From: Tritrichomonas musculus
Lineage: Eukaryota > Parabasalia > Tritrichomonadida > Tritrichomonadidae
Assembly: GCA_039105265.1 (NCBI GenBank)
Contig: JAPFFF010000001.1
Span: forward strand, 1,302,001-1,366,000
DNA length: 64,000 nt
Direction: 5' to 3'
Positions 52,046-62,365 of this stretch are shown piece by piece (position 1 is the stretch's first letter; each line of letters begins with the position of its first letter). The notes under the pieces are model-generated. The model did not search any database and had not been told where the DNA came from. It saw nothing but the letters and a program-made list of their open reading frames with translations. A program made the translations under genes and the position numbers.

Positions 52046-52950
52046 AGTCGTTAAAGACTTAATGGATTGGTAATTAATTCATAAAATTAAAACTGAATTA
52101 AACACTTGTTTCTCACATTTTTTATTCTTAATTAGGCTTGCTATTTTGATAATCGATATCAAAAACGTCACTTTTTGGCATTTGATTCTCGATTATCAGT
52201 TTAAAAATCTGATATCGAGATTATCGATTATCATGATTTTAAGCATGAAATGTGATATGAAAATAATTATAAACTTGATATCGATTGCCGAGATTTCAAA
52301 GAAATTTATCTTTTTTTGTAATTGGTATTTGCGATTTTAAAATATATAAAAATAAATAATAGAATGAATTGATGTTTTTTTTTTTTAAGATTATGTTCAT
52401 AAAAATAGATTCTTTTTCATGATATATTTGAGATTAAATTATGATCATATATTTATCAAAAAGTTTAATTGAAAATTCTGATATCAAAAGCTGTGAAATA
52501 AAATTCTCCATCTTTGAAATCAATCTTTAGAATCAGTATTTATTTATTTATCGATATCAAAAAGTTAATCAATTATCGATCTCGAGAATCGGAGAATAAA
52601 CAGCATATTCCAAAAAATGCAATTTTTTTTTTCTATAAAAGGCGTGATACCAAACTTTAAAATGATTTTTATAAACATTTTTGATTATTATTGATTTTTA
52701 TTACAATTGCTAAACCTGTTTTTTTTATTTAAAACTTCAGGTTATGCTCGATGATTTAAAAATTAAATATATTTATATAAATTCATTTTACTATTTTTAA
52801 TGTTATTTTATGAATATTTAATCTTTAATCCTTGTATATTCCTACTTTTATAAATATATCCGATCACATTATGATTCGAAAATCTGCCTTTATATAAAAC
52901 AATAGAAAAAATATTTCTGCCAATAAAATTCTATGAAAAAGTACCAAAAC
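52046..52950. other. AT-rich region with ATCGAT-rich palindromic patches
   Basis: 52150-52300 and 52545-52600 contain repeated half-palindromes (ATCGATATCA, GATATCGAGATTATCGAT). A similar patch occurs at about 15290-15440. No gene supported. Confidence 0.4.
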
Positions 52951-52953
52951 TTT

Positions 52954-52961
52954 TCATTTTT
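52954..52961 (+). promoter_or_regulatory. Initiator-like TCATTTTT
   Basis: TCATTTTT lies 28 bases before the ATG at 52984, separated by a T-run. Its presence downstream of the first in-frame ATG (52933) is the reason for preferring the later start. Confidence 0.4.
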
Positions 52962-52983
52962 TTTTTTTTTTTTTTGTTCACAA

Positions 52984-54372
52984 ATGAGAATCATTAGAGC
53001 ATTTAAGACAATAAATTATAGATTATGGGTTGCCATATTAATTACCAATTTTATACCAACTATTTATCAAACAGTTCGAATTTATATTCTTGGAGATTTA
53101 CCAAGTGACAATGGAATTAATATTGCTAGCCAATTACAATGGGTTAATTTGATATATGAGATATTTCAAGAAGCTTTAATTTTGCCTTTATTTCATCTTT
53201 TAGGTAAATCATTATATAATCAAGAAGAGTTTTCAAATAAAGTTAGAACAGGACTTTTAATAACTTTAATAATATACATTCTTGTTTCAGTAATTGTTAT
53301 TTCATGTGCAAAACCACTTGTTAAATTAATGGCACAATCAACTAATCTTATTGATCAAACAGTGACCTATATTCGACTTGAAACAGTTGCCGCTCTTTTT
53401 TTAACTTTGTGGAAATTCATGACCTGTGTTTTAGTAACACTTAAAAAAGATATTTACATGTATATTGTACTTTTAGTTCAGATGATTCTTTCAATTATAA
53501 TGGACATCTTTCTCGTCAGCAATCTGAAATGCTCTCTGAAAGTTGGCGTGAATGGGATTGCAATAACGAACATTGTTGTCAATTTTATAATAATAATCAT
53601 TTCACTTTTTCTTTTACGACGAGAAAAGATTTCTTTATGTGATAAATACAATTTTGGCTGGCTAAAAGAATGGCTGAAAGTTGGGTCATATTCAGGCATT
53701 GAATCTTTTCTTAGAAACTTATCATTCATGGTTATGGTTGTTCGCATGGTGAATGTTGTCAATGAGCAAGGAAATTATTGGATTGCAAACAGTTTCATCT
53801 GGAATTGGATGCTTGTTCCTGCAAGCGCTCTTGGCGATGTGGTGAAGAAAGAAATAGGCGAAGACAAGCAAAACGTGTCAAAGAAAACATTCGGTTATTT
53901 TTTGTTCGATTGTGTCTTTGCGATTTTGTGGTTGATTAGCATTCCTGCATGGAAGCCATTCTTAAGAATTGCAATGAATGTCAAAGAATATGAAACCGTT
54001 TATTATATCACGCTAATTGAGACAGGCTTTTATATGACTTTCATCTTCAATAGTTACATCTTGGACAGCACTTTCTATGGACTAGGGAAGACAAATTACA
54101 TGCTTTTCCAATCAATTTGCATCGATGTTGTTTACTATGGAGTGATGTTTATTCTTTATAAAACTAATGTGTTTAAGCCTACATTAAAAAGAATTGCGCT
54201 GATGTTTGGTTGTGGAATGCTTCTTGACTTTGTTCCAACATTAATTTTATACATTATTATGTTGAAAAAAGAAAAAATAAAAATTGATATCAATTTATTA
54301 AATGATGAAATGTCCATTGAAGAAAATTATTCTGAGGGAGAATCAACAGATAATTCAAACGAAAATATTTAG
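52984..54372 (+). CDS. MATE-family multidrug/cation antiporter
   Basis: 462 residues from the ATG at 52984. The earlier ATG at 52933 would add a poly-Phe stretch encoded by a T-run and would include the initiator. About 12 hydrophobic segments are arranged as two halves, typical of MATE/NorM transporters, e.g. WVAILITNFIPTIYQTVRIY and LVQMILSIIMDIFLVSNLKC. The polar cytoplasmic C-terminus (SIEENYSEGESTDNSNENI) is acidic. It would export organic cations in exchange for H+ or Na+ at the plasma or a vacuolar membrane. Length matches the family. Confidence 0.85.
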   Translation: MRIIRAFKTINYRLWVAILITNFIPTIYQTVRIYILGDLPSDNGINIASQLQWVNLIYEIFQEALILPLFHLLGKSLYNQEEFSNKVRTGLLITLIIYILVSVIVISCAKPLVKLMAQSTNLIDQTVTYIRLETVAALFLTLWKFMTCVLVTLKKDIYMYIVLLVQMILSIIMDIFLVSNLKCSLKVGVNGIAITNIVVNFIIIIISLFLLRREKISLCDKYNFGWLKEWLKVGSYSGIESFLRNLSFMVMVVRMVNVVNEQGNYWIANSFIWNWMLVPASALGDVVKKEIGEDKQNVSKKTFGYFLFDCVFAILWLISIPAWKPFLRIAMNVKEYETVYYITLIETGFYMTFIFNSYILDSTFYGLGKTNYMLFQSICIDVVYYGVMFILYKTNVFKPTLKRIALMFGCGMLLDFVPTLILYIIMLKKEKIKIDINLLNDEMSIEENYSEGESTDNSNENI

Positions 54373-54457
54373 AATATGATATTTAAAACATTATTAGTGC
54401 ATAAAAAAATATTTAAATTAAAATTAATTTAATTTATTAAATTTTTTAATTCTTTTG

Positions 54458-55079
54458 GGGAAATCGTAATCGCCCGTGACGGTTTAGGTCAATATTGACC
54501 TTGTATCGTACCATTGAAAAAAAGTCTGGAACTTTTTTGCACTTTTGCAAAAAAAATATAAACGGAGTATTTTTTTATAGTCTAAAATCGATATTATTAT
54601 GAGCATTCGCATATAAACAAGAAAGCGCAAATATTTTTAACACCATCATTTTATTATTTTGATGTATACAATTACGTAAATTCCAACTTTTCGCCAATAT
54701 CATTGATATTGGAAATCGTATACTTTTAAAGTTAAAAGTTAGTTAATTAATTATGAGTAATACGGTTTCATATTTATTTTTAAGCCTTTGGATTGTGCAT
54801 TTGTTTACACAATATAAAATATTCATATAATATTTAGATTAAAATTTTGATTTTCTTTGTTATAAAGTCATTAATAGAACTTTCATTAGTATATATAATA
54901 TTTGGGTTTTCTTGTTTATAAGCCAAGGCTCATAATAATATCGATTTTAGGCAATAAAAAATATTCCGTCTTTACTCATGTTTTTTTTTTGCTAAAGTGC
55001 AAAAAGTTCCAGACTTTTTTTTCTATGGTACGATACAAGGTCAATATTGACCTAAACCGCCACGGGCGATAACGATTTC

Positions 55080-55081
<2 letters not shown>
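54458..55081. mobile_element. Long-TIR non-autonomous element (possible Mutator-like MITE)
   Basis: A 624-bp element with imperfect inverted arms of about 165 bp. The left begins GGGAAATCGTAATCGCCCGT; the right ends with its complement (ACGGGCGATAACGATTTCCC). Pairing continues through GGTCAATATTGACC (itself a perfect palindrome), the TGGAACTTTTT region, ATCGATATTATTATGAGC and ATAAACAAGAAA. The central ~280 bp is unpaired and noncoding. Flanks (ATTCTTTTG and ATTTTTTTT) are too simple to call a target duplication. Long inverted arms suggest Mutator-like or foldback elements. A poly-T tract follows at 55083. Confidence 0.75.
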
Positions 55082-55118
<37 letters not shown>

Positions 55119-55344
55119 AAAATTGAATGCAAATTAAGAAATATTTGGTAAAAAAAGTCTATTTGTTTTATTGAATGATTAATTTTTTAAATGTGATAAC
55201 TAAAAAACAAAATTTATATTTCATATTTAAATATTTGATACAATATTCATTATAAAGGCATATTTTCCAATTTTTTTGATTTAATATTTAAAAAGAATAA
55301 TTTAAATAAATCTTATGTTTAGTAATTATCTAAAAAGGATGAAT

Positions 55345-57717
55345 TTAGTACTTGTCAATTCTGTTTTGATATTCATGAAGCTGCTCCAAATTTGTTTTCA
55401 TTCCGAACTCTTCAATTGCATATTTGTCATTTTTCAATATTTCAGTTATTTCTGCGAATGATGGCCTCTTGCTCAAGTCCTGGTCCCAGCATTGCTGAAT
55501 GAGGGTCCAATAATGATCTGGTATTGAATCAGGCTTCAATGGACTTTCATTTATCGCTCCAGACATTGAAGGATTCTTTTTTTCTTTGATTTCGATTGAG
55601 AACATCAAATACAGAAAATATGCGTACTCACATACACCTTGAGCAAAACAGTAAAATTGATCTTGACTAATTTCAAACAAATCTGGCGCCATGTAAGGAA
55701 CGTGATACAGTCCATTGTATTCTTTAAAAGGAGACGATAAAAACCTAGAACGATAAAAAGATCCTATTTTTGGTTCGAAATTTTCATCGAGAAAGACTTT
55801 TTCGCTTTTTAAATCAAAATCGACGACATTACGTGCATGAAGTTGCTTCATTGTGCAAGCAACACCGAATATTATTTTACTCCGAATTGTTGGATTCATT
55901 TTATCATGCTTGGCGCCTTTTGATGACAGGTATTCTTTTGTAAGTTCGCTAAAATTTCCATTTTCCATGAATCTTTGAATCGCCAAGTATTGTGTCAGAT
56001 CAACGTCTTTGAAGGAACGTGTTTTCACTTTTTCTTTATCTTTTGGAGATAATGGAAAACGATACTCTTCGATTGGCAGAATGCAAGGCAATCCAATCCT
56101 AGAAATTTTAACAGATGCCAATAAAATTGTCTTTGAATCAAATAAATCATAAAAACTTTTATCATAAAAAGCAGTTAATGCAAAAACTTCATTTGTCTTT
56201 TTCTTTGTAACTTTGAAAGTTCTCGATTTAATAACTCCGTTTATTTTGTACTGGTCCAAGTTTACAAAAGGACCATCTCCGTTGAGTGTGTCTTTAATCA
56301 GTGACGGATGGCAGCCATTAAACGCGTTTGGTGCGATATATGTAACAGAAGGCGGAATCGTGATTTGCTTGAGAGAAGTGCAGCCTTCGAAAGCTCTTTC
56401 GCCAATTGACGTCACCGATTGAGAGATGAAAACTTGCTTCAATGAGGTACAACCCTTGAATGAACATTTACCGATTGAATCCACACCATATCCAATTTCA
56501 ACGATGTTTATATCTGTGTCGTTTTCGAAGTGGTTGTCTGTTTCAAGATTGCAGTTAATTTTGACAGTGATTATGAATTCACTTTCATTTATTTCTTTGT
56601 ATTTTGTGTTCAGTAAGTCCTCGTACCTTTTTGAAAACGATTCAGATGGATATTCAATTTCTATCTGCTTTTTAATCCTTATTTCTTTTTTGTTTCTTTC
56701 AAACCTGGCAATTTTTCTTTTAAGCATTTCGTTCTCTTTTCTTGTTGCTTCTACCTGCTCTATTAAATGCTCAATGGGATCTTTTTGTCCAGTTATTGTT
56801 TCAATGTAAGATTCAACTTCGTCAATATCAACGTCTTCGAGAATGCAGCTTTCTTCATTTCTGCTCAAGTCAGTCAATTTTTCAAAAATTTCATTGAAAG
56901 TTGGCCTTTTATCTTCGTCGCTTGACCAGCATCTTTCAATCAATTCTTTAATCGACTTTTTGATAGGGACATTAAAAGGTGGACGATAGTTTTGTTCGAC
57001 TATTTTGTTTTTCAATTCATATTCGGTCATCTGACCGTTTACAAATTCTGAATACGGAATCAAATCAGTAACCACTTGATACATGATAATTGCAAATGAA
57101 TAAACGTCTGTTTTTCTACTATATGGCTGACATTTAATGATTTCTGGGGACTTATATTGCGGTTTACCGCCAAATATCGATTGAGATTTTGAGTGGCCGC
57201 TATCAAAATATTTTGCCATTCCAAAATCAGTAATGATCGGGTATAATTTGTCATCTAACAGTATATTGTGCGAAGAAAGATCACGGTGAATAATATTACG
57301 ATCATGTAAATATTTCATTCCACGGGAAATTCCAATAAGGATTATTTGGCGAGTTGTGTTAGAGTATTCGATTGGTGCTTGGGATAGTCTTACTAGTTCC
57401 AACATTTCAGCTAGTGAGTTATTTTGGGCCAATTCCATGATGATGGTAACGTTTGGTTCATTATGGAAATCAACAAGAGAAAAACCATAAATTTTGATAA
57501 GCGTTGGGTTATTAATAGTCATCATTATTCCTATCTCACGATCAATCATTTTTTTGGATTCTTCATTACTGATATCATATGAAATTAACACTTTTGCTGC
57601 ATACTTTTGTTTTGTTTGAGTTTGTTCAACTGAATATACGATACCATAGCCACCTACTTTGAGTTTTTTGATTATTTTGAATTTGCTGATATCGATTATT
57701 GACTTTGTAATATCCAT
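55345..57717 (-). CDS. Kinase-LRR-pseudokinase protein
   Basis: 790 residues. Kinase 1 (about 13-290) has the glycine loop KVGGYGIVYSV, K42, HRDLSSHN (144) and DFG (164), so it is probably active. A coiled coil follows near 312-350. BspA-like LRRs lie at about 395-470 (VDSIGKCSFKGCTSLKQVFI; VTSIGERAFEGCTSLKQITI). A second kinase fold (about 490-775) has VDFDLKSEKV in place of HRDLKPEN and IGSF in place of DFG, with the metal-binding residue lost, so it is a probable pseudokinase. It ends with the usual C-lobe (LIQQCWDQDLSKRPSFAEIT). The order active kinase, sensor-like LRR, pseudokinase suggests built-in regulation. ATG at 57717. Confidence 0.82.
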   Translation of the reverse strand: MDITKSIIDISKFKIIKKLKVGGYGIVYSVEQTQTKQKYAAKVLISYDISNEESKKMIDREIGIMMTINNPTLIKIYGFSLVDFHNEPNVTIIMELAQNNSLAEMLELVRLSQAPIEYSNTTRQIILIGISRGMKYLHDRNIIHRDLSSHNILLDDKLYPIITDFGMAKYFDSGHSKSQSIFGGKPQYKSPEIIKCQPYSRKTDVYSFAIIMYQVVTDLIPYSEFVNGQMTEYELKNKIVEQNYRPPFNVPIKKSIKELIERCWSSDEDKRPTFNEIFEKLTDLSRNEESCILEDVDIDEVESYIETITGQKDPIEHLIEQVEATRKENEMLKRKIARFERNKKEIRIKKQIEIEYPSESFSKRYEDLLNTKYKEINESEFIITVKINCNLETDNHFENDTDINIVEIGYGVDSIGKCSFKGCTSLKQVFISQSVTSIGERAFEGCTSLKQITIPPSVTYIAPNAFNGCHPSLIKDTLNGDGPFVNLDQYKINGVIKSRTFKVTKKKTNEVFALTAFYDKSFYDLFDSKTILLASVKISRIGLPCILPIEEYRFPLSPKDKEKVKTRSFKDVDLTQYLAIQRFMENGNFSELTKEYLSSKGAKHDKMNPTIRSKIIFGVACTMKQLHARNVVDFDLKSEKVFLDENFEPKIGSFYRSRFLSSPFKEYNGLYHVPYMAPDLFEISQDQFYCFAQGVCEYAYFLYLMFSIEIKEKKNPSMSGAINESPLKPDSIPDHYWTLIQQCWDQDLSKRPSFAEITEILKNDKYAIEEFGMKTNLEQLHEYQNRIDKY

Positions 57718-58335
57718 TAATTTGAGAAAAAAACTTTTTTAGCATACATTCAAAAAGTGGTATTCATTCAAAAAACTGTTTTGAAAAAAGTTTTTTTCTT
57801 GATAAAATAAAACTTTTTCAATTCATTTTTTTGTTGAAAATATAAAACAAAAAAGGAAAAAAATTCACACACAAAATGAATATTTCCGTGGTATAAAAGA
57901 AATAAACAGCACTCTTTGGCGTACTTATAAATAAACAGGCATGCCTTTCATTAAAAAACCACAAATAGTTTTTTTACAAAGAATTCGTAATTAAATATAA
58001 AAGAATAACACAAGCTATATGTTTTTTTAACTTTTTAAAAGTAGTTAATCGCCACTGAGTATCAAATAAAGATAGCATCAGAAAGCATTTCATTAATATT
58101 AAAATGATATATCGAATAATTAAGAAAAAAGTCAAAATACAGGTTATTCTGAATAAACCAAATAAAAAAACTTAATGAATGGCTGAAATCACCTATAATA
58201 ATTTCTAAGTGAGAATAATTTATAAAAATTCAATACTAAAGTAATTTATACTAGGTTTAATTCAATGTATTATTATTAGAAAATTAATCCAAATCACTAT
58301 TAATCAATTAGAATCAATTTGTTTTATTTTGAAAA
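57718..58335. other. AT-rich intergenic region
   Basis: No gene, RNA or clear repeat supported. Confidence 0.4.
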
Positions 58336-59226
58336 TTATATGTCTATATCAATTAGTTCATAATTTCTTGAACCCAGTCCTAATCTTTCTGCTTCTTCAA
58401 TTACATGTATTCCATGCCTGCTGTTCATTCTTTTAATTAAAGATGCCTTTCCTTCATCAGATGAATTGATTATTTGATCATAACAACATTGGTCAATTGC
58501 AACCGGATCCAACGATGCGAATATTCCAATGTCTTTCATTTCAGGCTCCTTCGGATGAGATGAGCAATCACAATCAACTGAAAGATTATTGGCAACATTG
58601 ACATATGCCAAGTTTTCTTTCTTGAAAAAGTCAATGATCGCTTTGCACGCTTCGGCCATGCTTTCCATGAATGCATCCTGCCGAAGGAAATGAAAGAACA
58701 TTAGCTTTCCACTTTCAGTAGATCCAGATGAGTGGATCCTCGCCTTTCCGGCAGCAGAAGCAAATCCAATGCTCATATTTTTCAGAGCACCGCCAAAGCC
58801 AGCGACAATGTGACCTTTGAAGTGAGAGAGAATCAAACTCGACTTGTAATTGGACATGTGAGAGCCAACAATGTCGTATCCTTTCAGGTGCTTGCTTCCA
58901 TCGATTGGAATATTGATTGTTCCTTCTTCATCAAGAAGATCACATGGCGCAATTGCTGCAAATCCATGATCTATAAATGTTTGTCGATGCTTCTCAACTG
59001 TGCTCCTTTTCCCTCCGTAAGCAGTGAGACTTTCGACAATTGTTCCATTTAGCTTGTCTACCAAACCTTTAATTAAATTCGGGTCTAAGAAATTGTGGCC
59101 TCCTGGTTCACCGGTTGATATCTTGATGCACACTTTGCCTTGAAGTTCTCGACCAAGAGCATCATAAACTCGAATCAAACTGTCAGGTGTGATTTCTTTG
59201 GTGAAATAAACTTTGGATTTTGTCAT
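58336..59226 (-). CDS. DUF362 family protein, without ferredoxin domain
   Basis: 296 residues. The N-terminus (VYDALGRELQGKVCIKISTG then EPGGHNFLDP) and the central segment SHFKGHIVAGFGGALKNMSI are hallmark DUF362 sequences. The C-terminus has GIFASLDPVAIDQCCYDQII. Many DUF362 proteins end in a 4Fe-4S ferredoxin domain. Here only scattered Cys (CDCSSHP near 219) are seen, so that module is absent. Function in the family is not established; redox or metal roles are proposed. The gene is less AT-rich than its neighbours, and the family is mostly bacterial and archaeal, so lateral acquisition is plausible. ATG at 59226 with TCATTTTT 10 bases upstream. Confidence 0.8.
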   Translation of the reverse strand: MTKSKVYFTKEITPDSLIRVYDALGRELQGKVCIKISTGEPGGHNFLDPNLIKGLVDKLNGTIVESLTAYGGKRSTVEKHRQTFIDHGFAAIAPCDLLDEEGTINIPIDGSKHLKGYDIVGSHMSNYKSSLILSHFKGHIVAGFGGALKNMSIGFASAAGKARIHSSGSTESGKLMFFHFLRQDAFMESMAEACKAIIDFFKKENLAYVNVANNLSVDCDCSSHPKEPEMKDIGIFASLDPVAIDQCCYDQIINSSDEGKASLIKRMNSRHGIHVIEEAERLGLGSRNYELIDIDI

Positions 59227-59230
59227 TTTT

Positions 59231-59238
59231 AAAAATGA
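59231..59238 (-). promoter_or_regulatory. Initiator-like TCATTTTT
   Basis: Minus-strand TCATTTTT, with the A of TCA 10 bases before the ATG at 59226. Suggests that this bacterial-type gene is expressed from a host-style core promoter. Confidence 0.5.
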
Positions 59239-60055
59239 GATTAATAATAAAGATAAATCCTTTGTCGACAGATAAATCCTTTTTCTTTATTTAAATTGCA
59301 AATTCATTCAATTTAATGGTTGGCCGCCATAATTGAGAGCTTTTTGAAAATATACTTAAAAATTAAGTGAACAACCATAAAATTGATAGATATTTTACAT
59401 TTTATGTTGATAAATATTATTTAACAATGTTTCATCTCATTAAAATGATAAATTAACGATTTTTATTGGAAAGAAATCGAGTGTATTACCAAGAAACTTG
59501 CTTTTTATTTAAATATTTTGTAATATTAAATTATAAAACACTAACTCCTTTATGAATATATATATAATATAGTATTTCTTACTTTTGTTCTAGAAATAAC
59601 CTTTTTAGTACGTTACAAAAAAATGTCCAACATAAAATGTGGAATTGAATAGGCATAAACAATTTTTTGAATATTTTACATAAAACATTTTCAATATAAA
59701 AAACGGTTGTAAAACGCTAATTTATATAAATAATCTTTCAATTTTTAAATTATTATTTTTTTTTTTATTAAAAAAATAAAAATCTCAATTTTTTTTGCAA
59801 TTTTCCGTACCATTCAATTTCATAGAAAATTAAAAATAATTTTATGAATTTCATTCAATTTTTTGAATGGTACGGGAAAATGAAAACCAGTTTATTTAAT
59901 CCAAATAACTGTAAATACACAAACCAGTCATTAATATATATTATATTTTATAAAATATATGAAATAATTTATAATAAAAGAAAATCAAAGAAATATTTTT
60001 TTTTTTGGGTAAAGAATTCACTAAAACTATTCTATTCTTATTACCTATAACGATG
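59239..60055. other. AT-rich intergenic region with a hairpin
   Basis: 59801-59880 is an inverted repeat (TTTTCCGTACCATTCAA mirrored by TTGAATGGTACGGGAAAA) around a 45-bp loop, possibly a very short MITE. No gene supported. Confidence 0.5.
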
Positions 60056-60799
60056 TTATAAATAACTATCTGTCTCAAAATTAAAAAATTCGTCTGGACA
60101 GTAATTATATTCAAAACTATTTAAGAAATCATTTAAAAATGCATCGCAAAAATAATTCTCGCATTCTTTATGCGTTTTTGAATCTTTTTTATTTTGGTCA
60201 TCTTTATTTTGCTGATTTGAAATTATTTTTGATTTGTCCAAATTTGAATTTTGATCATTTTTATCTGAAATAACACTTTTAGAATGAATTCTTTGAGATT
60301 CATCAATTTTTTTGTTAGTATTTTTGGCCGAATTTGGCTCATTATTATTAATTATATTTTGCGATGAATTTGCAAAAACATTTTGGCGACAAATGATCTT
60401 TGCCATCATTATTTTTTCTTTTTTAATGTGCCTTTCCCTCAAATTCCAACGACTTTTGATATTGATATCAGTTCTTGTTGGAAAAAAGGTTGCAATTTGC
60501 TTCCAATATGGCCCAATCTCTTCATATTTTTTTACCAATAATTCATCTTCTTCCGCTGTCCAAGGTCCATTTACAACATTTGGAGATAAATAATTTAGCC
60601 ATCGGTCCCTGCACTGTCTTGCATTTCTACCTGGAATTTGTTTAGAAATTTTTGCCCAATCAGCTGTTCCACATATATCAACCAACTTTCCTAATAAGAT
60701 ATCTTCATCTCTTGTGAAAGGAACACGAGGATGAGATTTTCCAAAGTTGTCAGTGTAGTCTTCTTTTTCACTTTGGCTTAATTGAAAAGAGACACTCAT
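60056..60799 (-). CDS. R2R3-Myb DNA-binding protein, second copy
   Basis: 247 residues from the ATG at 60799. The longer frame starts at a GTG, and an initiator-like TCATTTTTA lies 27 bases upstream of 60799. Two Myb repeats at about residues 25-125: PFTRDEDILLGKLVDICGTA ending in RNARQCRDRWLNYL, and GPWTAEEDELLVKKYEEIGP ending in INIKSRWNL. The Asn/Lys/Asp-rich C-terminus ends acidic (NYCPDEFFNFETDSY). It is paralogous to the Myb at 36.6 kb in the repeats but diverged outside them. Likely a sequence-specific nuclear transcription factor. Confidence 0.87.
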   Translation of the reverse strand: MSVSFQLSQSEKEDYTDNFGKSHPRVPFTRDEDILLGKLVDICGTADWAKISKQIPGRNARQCRDRWLNYLSPNVVNGPWTAEEDELLVKKYEEIGPYWKQIATFFPTRTDINIKSRWNLRERHIKKEKIMMAKIICRQNVFANSSQNIINNNEPNSAKNTNKKIDESQRIHSKSVISDKNDQNSNLDKSKIISNQQNKDDQNKKDSKTHKECENYFCDAFLNDFLNSFEYNYCPDEFFNFETDSYL

Positions 60800-60819
60800 T
60801 CTTGAATGGTTTCCAATGT

Positions 60820-60828
60820 TAAAAATGA
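60820..60828 (-). promoter_or_regulatory. Initiator-like TCATTTTTA
   Basis: Minus-strand TCATTTTTA, with the A of TCA 27 bases before the ATG at 60799. It helps exclude the longer GTG-initiated frame. Confidence 0.4.
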
Positions 60829-62261
60829 TCACATCATCTCATTGGTTGAAAAACAAACCTCAAATTCAAAAAGTTTTATTAATTCAGAAATAGCGGATTT
60901 TTTTTCGTGCATTATTTAATGGATTTCTATGATAGATTTACAATAAAGGTAATATTAAATTTGAATATTTTATACACGCGGACATTTGGTTGAAAAAAAT
61001 TGGATTCAAATTACTTGAAAAAAATTGAATGAAAATCATTTTTTTCTCAGAAAATTTTACATTATGAATTCAAAATTTCCCATCATCCTAAGCATCTTAT
61101 CAAAATGCTTTATAAATATGTGCTTTTTGTTTTAATGAAGGAAAAACAAACAAAGAGATTGGTTGGATTTTACGATTACGATCATATATTCAAATTATCC
61201 CAAAAATTTGAAATATAATTGAAAAATTGAATGAAAATATAATTTCAATCTCGATCATGTATTGAAAAATAATTCGGTGCTAAATAATCTAGTTTTTAAC
61301 AAATCCAATTGATTAATGATAAAAATGGCATTAAATTTAATAAAAAAATGTAATTTGCTAAGAAGAACGGAATGTTTAAATATTACTAAAATCAATTATT
61401 GAATTTAATTCCATAAAATATACTCATCAGAATCATTTCGCTTATTTTTCGTAAAAATATTTTTCAAAGCACCAACTATTCCATCAAAATTATTGATCGT
61501 TTCCACAAATCAGTTCAATTCTGGCTTTTATTCAATTTTTTTTTAGACATCTCAAATTTTGATTTAGTAATATAAAAAAAATAGAAAAAGTTCTATATAG
61601 CCTTAAAAATTGAAATTATTGTTTCTTGTAATTGATTGAAAATTCAATCAAATAAATTTATAATATTTGAATTTTTTAGCTTTATTCTGAATTTTTGATC
61701 GCAGATAAACATTCAAATGGTTTTAAGAGTTAGATGAGTTTTTATAACCACTCCAATTATGGATTATTTTTAAAATAAAAATAATATCAGATATTAATCC
61801 AAGGATTTTTTGAATCTTTTTGTATGAAAACTTTTCATAAATTTCGAAATTTTTTTTTATGTGCTAGTTCTACTATTTTTTAATATGTCCGAATAAAAAA
61901 ATTAATATATATCCAATATTTTAACTCTTTAATCCAAAACTACCAATTCAAAAAAAATACCAATGCAATTTTTCAACAAAATAAGCGAAATGATTAAATT
62001 TTCAACAATTATTTTAGATCAATGATACTTGAAAGTTATATAACAATTAAAACAAAAAGGAGTGTTTCTTTATATTAGAATTGCATAAGCCAAATTTCTT
62101 TTTTTAAGAAAAAGAGAGAAATATTACATTGAAATTATAATTATAAAACAACATATATCAAAAGCAAGTAGAGATAAGTATGAAAATATTAGGAAAACAA
62201 ATAACTCAATCAAAAGTTATTTTTTTTAAGTAAATTCAAGAGATAAATTGAAAAAGATTGA
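60829..62261. other. 1.4-kb AT-rich intergenic region
   Basis: No gene, RNA or repeat array supported. Confidence 0.45.
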
Positions 62262-62333
62262 GGGTACTTAGCTCAGTGTTAGAGCGCTACATTTGTATTG
62301 TAGAGGCCATGGGTCCGACTCCCATAGTGTCCA
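62262..62333 (+). tRNA. tRNA-Thr (TGT), with unusual D and T loops
   Basis: Acceptor GGGTACT pairs with AGTGTCC (with G-T pairs at positions 3 and 4). D stem GCTC/GAGC. Anticodon stem CTACA/TGTAG with loop TTTGTAT (anticodon TGT). T stem ATGGG/CCCAT. The D loop is AGTGTTA (G19 replaced) and the T loop TCCGACT (C at position 55). Both bases normally join the D and T loops. It may be a drifting or atypical gene. Confidence 0.75.
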
Positions 62334-62365
62334 TTTTTTTTTTTCTATTTTTTTAAAATTTATAA

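Noticed and set aside
52933-52983. Upstream ATG for the MATE transporter
   Set aside because: It would add a T-run-encoded poly-Phe segment and overlap the initiator-like motif.
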